Shown: one piece after another, positions 1 to 8,141 of the stretch
Position numbering within the stretch: position 1 is the stretch's first letter
Layout: the number at the start of each line of letters is the position of its first letter
Source: Pseudomonadota bacterium
Lineage (GTDB): Bacteria > Pseudomonadota > Alphaproteobacteria > Rhizobiales > Rhizobiaceae
Assembly: GCA_023451735.1 (NCBI GenBank)
Contig: JAEXYH010000015.1
Coordinates: 1-64,000, forward strand
Length of the DNA stretch: 64,000 bases
Direction of reading: 5' to 3'
Translations under genes and position numbers: made by a program
The notes under the pieces: generated by a model
What the model was told of the DNA's origin: nothing
Databases searched by the model: none
The model's input: only the letters and a program-made list of their open reading frames with translations

Positions 1-35
1 GCCGACATGACGGCCGCACGATTTTGTTCAAGCTG

Positions 36-61
36 AGGCGCAATCCCCTAGGACTGCGCCT
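36..61 (-). terminator. Hairpin downstream of rpsB
   Basis: Arms at 36-42 (AGGCGCA) and 55-61 (TGCGCCT) form an inverted repeat just after the rpsB stop. There is no T-run on the minus strand, so it may be an attenuator or processing hairpin before the next gene (in related genomes usually tsf, outside this window) rather than a full terminator. Confidence 0.35.
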
Positions 62-72
62 TGCTGCTTTGC

Positions 73-1065
73 TTATTCGGCTTCCGCGGTCAGCGACTTG
101 GCCTGGGCAACCCATGCATCGGCACGGGCCGGCAGACCGACTTCTTCGCCGATCTTGTGGGCGGTGTCGTGGTCGAGCTCGGCGAGCTGCCAGAAGTGGA
201 AGACGCCGAGGTCGTTCAGCTTCTTCTCGATCGCGCCGGACACGCCGGTGAGCTTCTTGAGGTCGTCGGCAGTGCCGCGCGGACCAGCGAGGCCCTGGAA
301 GCCCGACGGCAGTTCTTCAGCGGCCGGAGCCGAGGACGCGCCGACATCGTAGCCGCTGTCGCCCTGGTTGCGCGAAATGCCGTCGATGACAGCGCGGGCG
401 ATCAGGTCGCAATACAGCGACAGCGCACGGCCGGCGTCGTCATTGCCCGGAACGACATAGGTGATGCCCTTCGGGTCCGAATTGGTATCGACGATCGCCG
501 CCACCGGGATGCCCAGGCGCTGAGCTTCCTGGATCGCGATGTCTTCCTTGTTGGTGTCGATCACGAAGATCAGGTCGGGCAGACCGCCCATGTCCTTGAT
601 GCCGCCGAGCGAACGGTCGAGCTTGTCGCGCTCGCGCTGCAGCGTCAGGCGCTCTTTCTTGGTGTACTGGGCGGCGTCGCCCGAGTTCAGCACTTCGTCG
701 AGGTGACGCAGGCGCTTGATCGAACCGGAAATCGTCTTCCAGTTGGTCAGCGTGCCACCGAGCCAGCGCGAGTTCACGAAGTACATCGCCGAACGCTTGG
801 CGGCTTCGGCCACGACGTCCTGCGCCTGGCGCTTGGTGCCGACGAACAGGATGCGGCCGCCCTTGGCGACGGTGTCGCTCACGGCCTTCAGCGCGTTGTG
901 CAGCAACGGCACGGTCTGCGCGAGGTCGATGATGTGGATGTTGTTACGGGCGCCGAAGATATATTCGGCCATCTTCGGATTCCAGCGATGCGACTGGTGA
1001 CCAAAGTGAACGCCGGCTTCGAGGAGCTGGCGCATAGAAAATTCGGGTAGTGCCATAGTCGTCAT
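73..1065 (-). CDS. rpsB: 30S ribosomal protein S2
   Basis: Structural protein of the small ribosomal subunit that helps bind S1. The product starts MTTMALPEFSMRQLLEAGVH and keeps S2 family blocks such as GHQSHRWNPKM, IHIIDLAQT and FVGTKRQAQ. At 330 residues it is longer than the roughly 240 of E. coli. The extra C-terminal stretch (about residues 268-330) contains LKKLTGVSGAIEKKLNDLGV, a helix-hairpin-helix-like segment seen in S2 of this alphaproteobacterial group. The start could also be the second Met (MALPEF). The gene is alone on its side of a 209-bp leader and is probably the first gene of an rpsB-tsf operon. Confidence 0.98.
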   Translation of the reverse strand: MTTMALPEFSMRQLLEAGVHFGHQSHRWNPKMAEYIFGARNNIHIIDLAQTVPLLHNALKAVSDTVAKGGRILFVGTKRQAQDVVAEAAKRSAMYFVNSRWLGGTLTNWKTISGSIKRLRHLDEVLNSGDAAQYTKKERLTLQRERDKLDRSLGGIKDMGGLPDLIFVIDTNKEDIAIQEAQRLGIPVAAIVDTNSDPKGITYVVPGNDDAGRALSLYCDLIARAVIDGISRNQGDSGYDVGASSAPAAEELPSGFQGLAGPRGTADDLKKLTGVSGAIEKKLNDLGVFHFWQLAELDHDTAHKIGEEVGLPARADAWVAQAKSLTAEAE

Positions 1066-1183
1066 TCTCCGGTTTGTTCCTCCGGAAGCGTGTGAGCAAG
1101 GGGTTGTGCGGACAGGAGAATCTGCCTGCAGCCCGGTGCCACCGGACGGCGATTAAGCCATGCTTCCGTGTGAGATGGGCCGG

Positions 1184-1211
1184 CTTATAGCGGGATTCCC
1201 GGGATAAGCAA
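1184..1211 (-). promoter_or_regulatory. Candidate sigma-70 promoter of rpsB
   Basis: Read on the minus strand, TTGCTT (1211-1206) and TATAAG (1189-1184) are separated by 16 bp and lie about 120 bp upstream of rpsB. The -35 match is partial. The leader between promoter and start could carry S2 autoregulation, but no known motif was recognised. Confidence 0.4.
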
Positions 1212-1229
1212 GAAATTCTGGCAAGTTCT

Positions 1230-1266
1230 CAAGGATTCGATCCTTCAGGTTCAAATCGAATCCTTG
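1230..1266 (-). terminator. 12-bp inverted repeat after dnaE
   Basis: CAAGGATTCGAT (1230-1241) and ATCGAATCCTTG (1255-1266) are perfect inverted arms with a 13-nt loop, directly downstream of the dnaE stop at 1275. No T-run follows on the minus strand, so terminator function is inferred from position only. Confidence 0.5.
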
Positions 1267-1274
1267 GCGTTCCC

Positions 1275-4200
1275 TTAAAGCGTTTCCACCATCTCCACGC
1301 CCGTTACCGCCTTGATCGCCCCCGCGATTTGCGGCGACACCACGAAACGGCCATCCAGCTTGAATTCGACTTCGGTCTGCAGATCCAGCCGCAGCACGAT
1401 GGACACATCACCGCCGGCGCCCGGCCCGACTTGCTTCTGCAGCCGTTTCTCCAGCGAATCCAGGGCCTTGGTGTCTTTCATCACAATCCGCAGGCCCTTC
1501 TGGGTCTTGGCGGCGGCGGCGTCCAGCGGCTCCGCATTGAGGACGCGGGCGCGGACGTCCTCGCCCTGCAATTCGGCGCCAAGTTGCAGCAGCACGGCCG
1601 TGCCGGGTTCCAGCACCTCGCGGAACTGGGCCAGCCCCTCGGAGAACAGCACGGCCTCGAAATGGCCGGTGGGATCCGACAGGCCCATGATGCCCATCTT
1701 GTTGCCGGTCTTGGTGCGGCGCTCCTGACGCGACACCACGGTCGCAGCCACCCTGCCCGCGGTCGCGCCGGTCTTCACCGCCTTGCAGAAATCCGCCCAG
1801 GTCTGGACGCGCAGGCGCTTCAAGGCCGTGGCGTAATCGTCGAGCGGATGGCCGGACAGGAAGAAGCCGATGGCGTCATATTCCTTGCGCAGCTTCTCCG
1901 CCGCCAGCCAGTTGTCGATCTGCGGCAACATCACCGTCGGCGCATCCACGGCGCCGCCGAACATGTCGTTCTGGCCCGAGGTCGCCGCTTCATTGGCGCG
2001 CTGGCAGGCGGACAAAATGCTGTCGGCGCCGCCATGCACGCGGGCGCGATGCGGATCGAGCGTGTCGAAGGCGCCGGCCGCAGCCAGCGTCTCGATGATG
2101 CGCTTGTTGACCGCCTTCGGCGACACGCGCGAGGCGAAATCCGCAAGCGAGGTGAACAGCCCGTTCTTCTCGCGCTCGGCCACGATCTGCTCGACGGCCG
2201 AGGCGCCGACGCCCTTCAGCGCGGCCAGCGCGTAATAGATCGTCTTCTCGCCGACCTCGAACACGACGCCGGAGCGATTGATGTTCGGCGCCTCGACCTT
2301 GATGCCGAGCCGCTGCGCTTCGGCGCGGTATTCCGACAGCTTGTCCGTGTTGCTCATTTCCAGCGTCATCGACGCGGCGATGAATTCCACCGGATAATGC
2401 GCCTTCATATAGGCGGTGTGATACGAGACCAGCGCGTAAGCGGCCGCGTGGCTCTTATTGAAACCGTAGTCGGCGAACTTTGCCAACAGATCGAAGATCG
2501 TGTCGGCCTGCCCTTTCGGCACGCCGTTCTTCACCGAGCCCTCGACGAAGATCACGCGCTGCTTTTCCATCTCGGCGCGGATCTTCTTGCCCATCGCGCG
2601 GCGCAGAAGATCGGCGTCGCCGAGCGAATAGCCCGCCATCACCTGCGCGATCTGCATCACCTGTTCCTGATAGATGATGACGCCGAACGTCTCTTTCAGG
2701 ATCGGCTCGATGATCGGGTGCAGATATTCCGGCTCCTCATCGCCGTGCTTTCGCGCGCAATAGGTCGGGATGTTCGCCATCGGGCCCGGACGATACAGCG
2801 CCACCAGCGCGATGATGTCCTCGAAACGGTCGGGCCGCATATCGACCAGTGCGCGCCGCATGCCCGCGGATTCCACCTGGAACACGCCGACCACTTCACC
2901 GCGCGCCAGCATCTCATAGCTTGCGGCATCGGTGATCGGTGTCGTGGCAAGATCGACATGGATGTCGCGCTGCTTCAGCAGCTTGCAGGCGACATCGAGC
3001 ACGGTCAGCGTCTTCAGGCCGAGGAAGTCGAATTTCACGAGGCCCGCAGGCTCGACCCATTTCATGTTGAACTGGGTGACCGGCATGTCCGATTTCGGAT
3101 CGCGATACATCGGCACGAGTTCGGACAAAGGCCGGTCGCCAATCACGATGCCCGCCGCATGCGTCGATGCGTGGCGCGTCAGGCCTTCCAGTTTTTGCGC
3201 GATATCGAAGGCTTTTGCGACGATCGGATCTTCATCGCGCGCGGCTTGCAGTTTCGGCTCATCCTCGATCGCCTGTTTCAGCGTGACGGGCGCCGCCGGA
3301 TTCTGCGGCACAAGCTTTGTCAGCTTGTCGACCTGCCCATAAGGCATCTGCAGCACGCGGCCGACGTCGCGCAGCACGCCGCGCGCCTGTAGCGTACCAA
3401 ACGTGATGATCTGCGCGACCTGCTCGCGGCCATAGCGCTCCTGCACATAGGTGATCACCTCGCCGCGACGGTCCTGGCAGAAGTCGATGTCGAAGTCGGG
3501 CATCGACACGCGTTCCGGATTGAGGAAGCGCTCGAACAGCAAATTGAACTGCAACGGATCGAGGTCGGTGATGGTCAGCACCCAGGCGACCAGCGATCCC
3601 GCGCCCGAACCACGGCCCGGCCCGACCGGAATGCCTTGTTGCTTGGCCCATTTGATGAAATCGGACACGATCAGGAAGTAGCCGGCATAGTTCATGCGGG
3701 CGATGACGTTCAGCTCGAAGTCCAGCCGCGCGCGGTAGTCTTCCTCGCTGCGTCCCTGCGACAGGCCATGCACCTTGAGACGGCGATCGAGGCCCTCCTT
3801 CGCCTGCCGGCGCAGCTCGTCGGTTTCCTCTTGCGCGGCCGCCTCGGCATTGCTGCCGGCGCCGACGGTGAAGCGTGGCAGAATGGGTTTTCGCGTGCGC
3901 GGACGATAGGCGCAGCGTTCGGCGATCTCGACGGTCGACGCCAACGCTTCCGGAATGTCGGCGAACAGCACCGCCATTTCGGCGCGCGTCTTAAAGCGGT
4001 GATCGGGTGTCAGCTGCTCGCGATCGCTCTCGGCGATGATGCGGCCGCCGGCGATGCAGAGCAGCGCATCATGCGCCTCGTGGTCGTCGGCGCTGGCGAA
4101 ATACGGCTCGTTGGCCGCGACCAGCGGAATGCCGCGGCTGTAAGCGAGATCGATCAGGCCCGCTTCGGCGCGGCGCTCCTTCTCGATATTGTGGCGCTGC

Positions 4201-4751
4201 AATTCGATATAGAGGCGGTCGCCGAACAGCTCCTGAAGTTGCGCACAGCGCTGCGCCGCAAGCTCGCTCTGATCGGCAATCAGCGCCTGCGCCAACGGAC
4301 CATCCGGACCACCGGTCAGCGCGATCACGCAGTCGGCTTCGTCCTTCAGCCAGTCGAGCTTGATATGCGGCGACTGATGCACCGGCGTTTCCAGGAACGC
4401 GCGGGAATTGAGCCGCATCAGGCTGGAATAGCCACGCTCGCGCGTCGCCAGCAGCACCATGCGCGGCTGCATGATCGTGTGCGCGTTGCGCGCATTGGGA
4501 TCCTGATCGCCGAAATCGACGGCGAGCTCGACGCCGACGATCGGCTGGATGCCGGAACCGGCGAGCTTTTCGGAGAATTCCAGCGCGCCGAACATGTTGT
4601 CCATGTCGGTCAGCGCCAGCGCCGGCTGATGATCGGCCTTGGCAAGGTCGGCGAGTTTCGCGACCTTGATGGAGCCCTTCAGCAGCGAATAGGCGGAATG
4701 AACGTGCAGATGCACGAAGCCGGGGGTGGTGGCGGCTGGACGTTCACTCAT
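1275..4751 (-). CDS. dnaE: DNA polymerase III subunit alpha
   Basis: Catalytic subunit of the replicative DNA polymerase. The N-terminal PHP domain begins with FVHLHVHSAYSLLKGS. The palm carries VGPGRGSGAGS and the acidic motif PDFDIDFCQDRRGE. The finger/thumb block LRRAMGKKIRAEM follows, and a C-terminal OB fold ends the protein. Start chosen at MSERPAATTPGF (about 1158 residues), which sits just before the PHP domain. An upstream in-frame ATG at 4817 would add 22 Pro/Arg-rich residues that look like leader. This is the housekeeping DnaE1 type, not the mutasome DnaE2, since no imuA/imuB is nearby. Confidence 0.97.
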   Translation of the reverse strand: MSERPAATTPGFVHLHVHSAYSLLKGSIKVAKLADLAKADHQPALALTDMDNMFGALEFSEKLAGSGIQPIVGVELAVDFGDQDPNARNAHTIMQPRMVLLATRERGYSSLMRLNSRAFLETPVHQSPHIKLDWLKDEADCVIALTGGPDGPLAQALIADQSELAAQRCAQLQELFGDRLYIELQRHNIEKERRAEAGLIDLAYSRGIPLVAANEPYFASADDHEAHDALLCIAGGRIIAESDREQLTPDHRFKTRAEMAVLFADIPEALASTVEIAERCAYRPRTRKPILPRFTVGAGSNAEAAAQEETDELRRQAKEGLDRRLKVHGLSQGRSEEDYRARLDFELNVIARMNYAGYFLIVSDFIKWAKQQGIPVGPGRGSGAGSLVAWVLTITDLDPLQFNLLFERFLNPERVSMPDFDIDFCQDRRGEVITYVQERYGREQVAQIITFGTLQARGVLRDVGRVLQMPYGQVDKLTKLVPQNPAAPVTLKQAIEDEPKLQAARDEDPIVAKAFDIAQKLEGLTRHASTHAAGIVIGDRPLSELVPMYRDPKSDMPVTQFNMKWVEPAGLVKFDFLGLKTLTVLDVACKLLKQRDIHVDLATTPITDAASYEMLARGEVVGVFQVESAGMRRALVDMRPDRFEDIIALVALYRPGPMANIPTYCARKHGDEEPEYLHPIIEPILKETFGVIIYQEQVMQIAQVMAGYSLGDADLLRRAMGKKIRAEMEKQRVIFVEGSVKNGVPKGQADTIFDLLAKFADYGFNKSHAAAYALVSYHTAYMKAHYPVEFIAASMTLEMSNTDKLSEYRAEAQRLGIKVEAPNINRSGVVFEVGEKTIYYALAALKGVGASAVEQIVAEREKNGLFTSLADFASRVSPKAVNKRIIETLAAAGAFDTLDPHRARVHGGADSILSACQRANEAATSGQNDMFGGAVDAPTVMLPQIDNWLAAEKLRKEYDAIGFFLSGHPLDDYATALKRLRVQTWADFCKAVKTGATAGRVAATVVSRQERRTKTGNKMGIMGLSDPTGHFEAVLFSEGLAQFREVLEPGTAVLLQLGAELQGEDVRARVLNAEPLDAAAAKTQKGLRIVMKDTKALDSLEKRLQKQVGPGAGGDVSIVLRLDLQTEVEFKLDGRFVVSPQIAGAIKAVTGVEMVETL

Positions 4752-4919
4752 AGGCGTATTCCGGGTCGGTCGTGTCGGGGATCGCGGCGGCATGGGATGG
4801 CCGACTCGCCCCGTCATCGTGAGCCCTGCCTGGCGCGCTGTCCAACCCTAAGGCCGGCGGCACCGGAAGCGTCCCCATTATCCCGGCCTGTGCATCCACG
4901 GGGCCCGGCCGGGCCAGCC

Positions 4920-5018
4920 TCAGAGCTGGGGGATCACTTGCGCCCAGACGGCGATCATGCCGACGAACAGAACGATCGATGCCAGCGCCGCGGCTTCTTC
5001 AACAAAGGTCTTCAGCAT
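4920..5018 (-). CDS. SOS-controlled membrane micropeptide (32 aa)
   Basis: A short ORF beginning MLKTFVEEAAAL, with one hydrophobic helix at about residues 12-29 (SIVLFVGMIAVWAQVI) and a short C-terminus. A good ribosome site (GGAGG) lies 6 nt before the ATG. Two LexA boxes lie 22-55 bp upstream and no other gene could use them. The size, the single helix and the LexA control resemble SidA, the 29-residue SOS cell-division inhibitor of Caulobacter. Homology was not tested, so the division-inhibitor role is inference. Confidence 0.7.
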   Translation of the reverse strand: MLKTFVEEAAALASIVLFVGMIAVWAQVIPQL

Positions 5019-5040
5019 GTCAGCCTCCGAGATCTCTTGT

Positions 5041-5073
5041 GAACAGATACAGAACAATGTTCTCATTCCGTTC
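5041..5073 (-). promoter_or_regulatory. Twin LexA boxes in a promoter
   Basis: Two perfect alphaproteobacterial SOS boxes lie 3 bp apart: GAACAGATACAGAAC (5041-5055) and GTTCTCATTCCGTTC (5059-5073), i.e. GAAC-N7-GAAC and GTTC-N7-GTTC. On the minus strand TTGACT (5083-5078) is a strong -35 and AACATT (5061-5056) a weak -10, 16 bp apart. Both boxes overlap or follow the core promoter of the micropeptide at 5018, as expected for LexA repression. Confidence 0.75.
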
Positions 5074-5194
5074 CAAGAGTCAAGCAGGCCGGACAGGAGA
5101 ACAGAACCTGTACGGAGGGATGGTTAAAATCGGACGGGGCGCCGTGATGCGACTGGCCGGCCGAGCGCCGGGACGGCGCGCGCCTTCCGACGAG

Positions 5195-5317
5195 TTACTG
5201 ATATTCCTTGGGGTCATCGACCTCGCTGCTGGCCCAAAGTCCCAATGAGACGAAGATGATGGGCACCAGGCACAGTCCCAGTGCCATCCAGATCACAATC
5301 AATGCCGCGTTCAGCAT
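5195..5317 (-). CDS. Small single-helix membrane protein (40 aa)
   Basis: The product starts MLNAALIVIWMALGLCLVPI, has one long hydrophobic segment (about residues 2-28) and an acidic tail (EVDDPKEYQ). GGAG lies about 9 nt upstream of this ATG, so it is preferred over the longer ORF starting at 5389, which would put a charged, His-rich leader in front. The gene lies upstream of the LexA-controlled micropeptide on the same strand, but the LexA promoter lies between them. Function unknown. Confidence 0.5.
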   Translation of the reverse strand: MLNAALIVIWMALGLCLVPIIFVSLGLWASSEVDDPKEYQ

Positions 5318-5678
5318 GGCGATAGCTCCCTGATCATTGTGCTTTGGATCGGGCTTATCGTGGCTGCCATGGCGATGTGTGAACGCCATTTACAAGCCTA
5401 CCTAGGACATCATTTTAATGCGCTCTTAACCTCAATGCTGCGCAATTTATGGTGGCTACCTTTTGCACATGCTCCGTCCCGGATGCTCGTTTCTGCTCAT
5501 GGACCGTTCATGGGCCGATCATGGGCCGAAAATCAGATGGCCATCGCATGCCCGATGATGGCCAATGGCGACATCGACGCGCGGACAGCGCCTTGTGAGT
5601 TGACGCGGCGCCATGCGACGGGCTTTGTGCAGGGAACGTCATTGACCGTCGGCCGCGAGTCGGCAGGGAGACTTTTTG
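5318..5678. other. Intergenic region, no gene seen
   Basis: About 360 bp between the divergent small membrane protein and the DUF3551 gene. It is visibly AT-richer in its first half and presumably holds the two promoters. No operator or RNA gene was recognised. The longer frames crossing it have atypical composition. Confidence 0.4.
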
Positions 5679-5987
5679 ATGCGCGCAGTTTTGTTTGCCT
5701 TGCTGGCCCTCGGTGCCACGTCCGCTTTCCACGCCACGCCGGCCGCAGCGCAGCCGCGCGATCCCGGCCCGTTCTCGTTCTACACGCCATCCGGCTATGC
5801 ATTCTGCCTGCGCTCGCTCTATGGCGACGACGATTGCAGCTACTCGACCTATCAGCAGTGCTTCAACACCGCGTCCGGGCTCGGCCTGAGCTGCTTCCAG
5901 AACCCGGCCCTGGCTTATGCGTCGCAGCCTGCTTACGACGACGTTCAGCCGGCCCCGCGCAAGCGCAAGAAGCAGCGCAACTACTGA
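5679..5987 (+). CDS. DUF3551 family exported protein
   Basis: A 102-residue secreted protein with a Sec signal peptide (MRAVLFALLALGATSA, cleavage likely after AAAQ or AFHA). The mature part has paired cysteines in the pattern FCLRSLYGDDDCSYSTYQQC followed by TASGLGLSCFQNP, the DUF3551 signature found mostly in Bradyrhizobium relatives. The tail is basic (PRKRKKQRNY). The ATG is preferred over an adjacent TTG, with GGGAG 8-9 nt upstream. Role unknown. A terminator follows, so it is monocistronic. Confidence 0.85.
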   Translation: MRAVLFALLALGATSAFHATPAAAQPRDPGPFSFYTPSGYAFCLRSLYGDDDCSYSTYQQCFNTASGLGLSCFQNPALAYASQPAYDDVQPAPRKRKKQRNY

Positions 5988-6012
5988 ACATCTGCACGAC
6001 CGCGTTGATTGA

Positions 6013-6044
6013 ACGGCCGGCTCTTTGTCGGCCGTTTTTATTTT
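6013..6044 (+). terminator. Rho-independent terminator
   Basis: ACGGCCG (6013-6019) and CGGCCGT (6029-6035) form a 7-bp GC-rich stem with a 9-nt loop, followed by a T-rich run, 26 bp after the DUF3551 stop. Confidence 0.8.
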
Positions 6045-6052
6045 GCGTGGCC

Positions 6053-6160
6053 GTAGGATGGGTTGAGCGTCTTCGCGAAAACCCATCACCTTTCCCTGCG
6101 GCAGACTCGGCTGATGGGTTTTCGCTCCGGCGCTTCACGCCTCCGCTCAACCCATCCTAC
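6053..6160. repeat. Palindromic repeat, family A, copy 1
   Basis: GTAGGATGGGTTGAGC (6053-6068) and its exact complement GCTCAACCCATCCTAC (6145-6160) bound a 108-bp element. Inside, a second inverted pair (AAAACCCATCA and TGATGGGTTTT) makes a branched structure. The copy at 7322-7426 shares the ends and most of the interior. It resembles the REP/BIME-type elements scattered in rhizobial genomes. Confidence 0.85.
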
Positions 6161-6744
6161 GAACGAGCGAGATTGATCTCGCGGCGCCGAGGCGTCCGAG
6201 GTTTGAGCAGTTCTCCCCTCGAGACATGAGGGGAGGCAGCACGCCGTAAGGCGCGTTTGGGTAGCTTTTGACGCTGCTCATGCCTGCTGGATCGCCAGCA
6301 AACCTGAGCCGCGCAACGCCTTACGGCGCGCCACCGCGACGTCTTTTTGGTCGAAGGACCGTTCTTCCGGGTACTGGGCAATCCCTCGCAAGGGATTCAT
6401 CCGACAGGTTTCCCTGCCTTCGCCCGCACCGCGTCGAGCCGCGCTAGCGGCAGACCCCCGTAGTGGGGTCGGACGGTTCCCCTCGACCACCCGAGTCCAT
6501 GAGGCTGCGTGGGCCTCATGTCCGCAGGCGCCGCATCCCGCTCCGCCCAAAGACGCCTCATGAGAGCGCCCCTCGCGAACGAGACGGGAGGGACATGACG
6601 CAGAATGGGAATTTTGTCAAGAACAAAGTGAGAACAAATCTCGTTAGGGCGAAGGAGCGAAGCGATGCGCCCGACCTCCGGCTTGTACGAATGTGGCGTG
6701 CCGCATAGCTTATTTGCATCCTGCAGGCCGTGTGGAGCTCAACC
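6161..6744. other. Long intergenic region
   Basis: About 580 bp with no convincing gene. The open frames crossing it (for instance 6278-6550 minus) are Arg/Ala/Gly-rich with no recognisable domain. Local inverted repeats such as GCCTTACGGCGCG against CGCCGTAAGGCGCG (around 6243-6335) suggest repetitive or decayed DNA. The right part holds a LexA-type box and presumably the promoter of the toxin-antitoxin pair. Confidence 0.4.
6621..6635 (+). promoter_or_regulatory. LexA-type box upstream of toxin-antitoxin pair
   Basis: GAACAAAGTGAGAAC fits GAAC-N7-GAAC exactly. TTGTCA at 6614-6619 just before it could be a -35 on the plus strand. It lies 110 bp upstream of the DUF433 start. This is one perfect 8-position match with flanking promoter-like sequence. 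Regulation of the downstream genes is inferred. Confidence 0.5.
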
Positions 6745-6969
6745 ATGGCAGATGAGATGATCGTGCGGAATACGGACGTTTTGGCGGGCAAGCCCGTCAT
6801 TCGCGGCACGCGCATATCGGTCGAATTCATTCTCGACCTGCTGGCGGATGGCTGGAGCGTCGAAGATGTTCTCCAGAGCTACCCCCATCTGTCGAAAGAG
6901 CAGATCACAGCGTGCCTGCATTATGCGCGTGATTTGCTGCAATCCGAGAACGTCTCACCGGCGGCGTGA
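6745..6969 (+). CDS. DUF433 family antitoxin
   Basis: A 74-residue protein with the DUF433 core GKPVIRGTRISVEFILDLLA and a C-terminal helical block (ADGWSVEDVLQSYPHLSKEQI), a small winged-helix-like fold. DUF433 proteins pair with PIN-like toxins and are thought to bind the toxin and the promoter. The ATG is preferred over a GTG 15 nt upstream because GGAG is correctly spaced. The stop overlaps the next start (TGATG), as in coupled toxin-antitoxin operons. Confidence 0.85.
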   Translation: MADEMIVRNTDVLAGKPVIRGTRISVEFILDLLADGWSVEDVLQSYPHLSKEQITACLHYARDLLQSENVSPAA

Positions 6970-7325
6970 TGCGGCTGCTTGCCGACGAGAATACGCCCTA
7001 CCCTGCGATCGCAGCGCTGCGCAGTGATGGCCATGACGTGATCAGCATCGCCGAGCGGTCGCCCGGCGCGTCCGATATAGATATCTTTGCTTGGGCCATC
7101 CGAGAGGATCGGATCGTTCTGACCTTCGACAAGGATTTTGGCGACATAGCCCGCTTAACGCCCGCCTCCGCAACATGCGGCGTCATCTTATTTCGAGGTG
7201 GAATGCCATCGCCGCGTGATATCGGACGATACTTTGTCGATACGATCAGAGGCCGATCGGATTGGGCCGGTCATTTCTCTGTTGTCGAGCCGAACCGCGT
7301 TCGCCGATGGCCGCTCAAGACGTAG
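6969..7325 (+). CDS. DUF5615 PIN-like toxin
   Basis: A 118-residue protein with the PIN-like pattern MRLLADENTP at the N-terminus and LTFDKDFGD in the middle, the acidic residues expected to bind metal for RNA cleavage, and GVILFRGG as the last strand. It is translationally coupled to the DUF433 gene. The stop codon lies inside the left arm of repeat copy 2, so the present C-terminus (RRWPLKT) may have been set by repeat insertion. Predicted ribonuclease, activity not shown. Confidence 0.85.
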   Translation: MRLLADENTPYPAIAALRSDGHDVISIAERSPGASDIDIFAWAIREDRIVLTFDKDFGDIARLTPASATCGVILFRGGMPSPRDIGRYFVDTIRGRSDWAGHFSVVEPNRVRRWPLKT

Positions 7326-7426
7326 GATGGGTTGAGCGGAGCGAAAACCCATCACCTTTCATTGCCGCAAGCTCCGCTGATGGGTTTTCGCGCCGGCGCT
7401 GCGCGCCTCTGCTCAACCCATCCTAC
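7322..7426. repeat. Palindromic repeat, family A, copy 2
   Basis: The 16-bp ends are identical to copy 1 (7322-7337 and 7411-7426). It fills almost all of the space between the converging toxin gene (stop 7325) and lolD (stop 7437) and could act as a two-way transcription stop. Confidence 0.85.
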
Positions 7427-7436
7427 GGGCCGTGTG

Positions 7437-8141
7437 TCACGGCAGTTCGATGACCTTGCCGTTTTCCAGCGAGACGCGGCGGTCCATGCGGCCGGCGAGT
7501 TCCATGTTATGCGTCGCGATCAGCATCGCCACGCGCGTGGCCTTCACCAGTTGCATCAGCGCATTGAAAACATGATCCGCCGTATGCGGATCGAGATTGC
7601 CGGTGGGCTCGTCGGCTAGCAGCACGCGCGGCGCATTGGCGACGGCACGCGCGATCGCCACGCGCTGCTGCTCGCCGCCGGAGAGTTCGGCCGGACGATG
7701 GGTGATACGTTCGCCGAGACCAAGATAGGCCAGGATTTCCTTGGCGCGATTGATGGCCTCTTTGCGTTTCAGGCCGCGGATCATCTGCGGCAGCATCACG
7801 TTTTCGAGCGCCGTGAATTCCGGCAGCAGGCGATGCGACTGATAGACGAAGCCGATATCGGTGCGGCGGATCTGCGTCCGCTCGGCATCGGACAGGTTAA
7901 GCGTCGCGGTGCCGCCGACATAGACTTCGCCCTCGTCCGGGCTCTCCAGCAGGCCGGCGATATGCAGCAGCGTCGACTTGCCCGAACCCGACGGCGCCAC
8001 CAGCGCCACCGATTGCCCCGCCCACAAGCCCAGCCTGGCATTGTCGAGAATGGTCAGGACGCTTTCGCCCTGGGTGTATTGCCGCTTGACGTCGTGCAGA
8101 TACAGAGCCGGCGTATCTTCCCCCTGCGCCATGTCAGCCAT
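7437..8141 (-). CDS. lolD: Lipoprotein-releasing ABC transporter ATPase
   Basis: ATPase of the LolCDE complex that extracts outer-membrane lipoproteins from the inner membrane and hands them to LolA. A 234-residue protein with Walker A GSGKST, Q-loop FVYQSHRLLPEFTALENV, ABC signature LSGGEQQRVAIARA, Walker B LLADEPTGNLD and the H-loop ATHN. Start chosen at the ATG that overlaps the stop of the permease gene by one base. The upstream in-frame start would lie inside that gene. It is cotranscribed with the permease. Confidence 0.95.
   Translation of the reverse strand: MADMAQGEDTPALYLHDVKRQYTQGESVLTILDNARLGLWAGQSVALVAPSGSGKSTLLHIAGLLESPDEGEVYVGGTATLNLSDAERTQIRRTDIGFVYQSHRLLPEFTALENVMLPQMIRGLKRKEAINRAKEILAYLGLGERITHRPAELSGGEQQRVAIARAVANAPRVLLADEPTGNLDPHTADHVFNALMQLVKATRVAMLIATHNMELAGRMDRRVSLENGKVIELP

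Noticed and set aside
1329..3392. 687-residue ORF opposite dnaE
   Set aside because: His/Arg/Gln-rich shadow of dnaE caused by GC-rich codon bias. Similar long shadows opposite nuoL, nuoM and nuoG were also dropped.
1275..5073. dnaE near SOS boxes as a DnaE2/ImuAB mutasome locus
   Set aside because: The polymerase has the DnaE1 layout and no imuA or imuB is present. The LexA boxes lie upstream of the micropeptide rather than directly at dnaE.
6278..6550. 90-residue minus-strand ORF in the long intergenic region
   Set aside because: Composition is Arg/Gly/Ala-rich with no domain and no good ribosome site. It overlaps inverted-repeat DNA.
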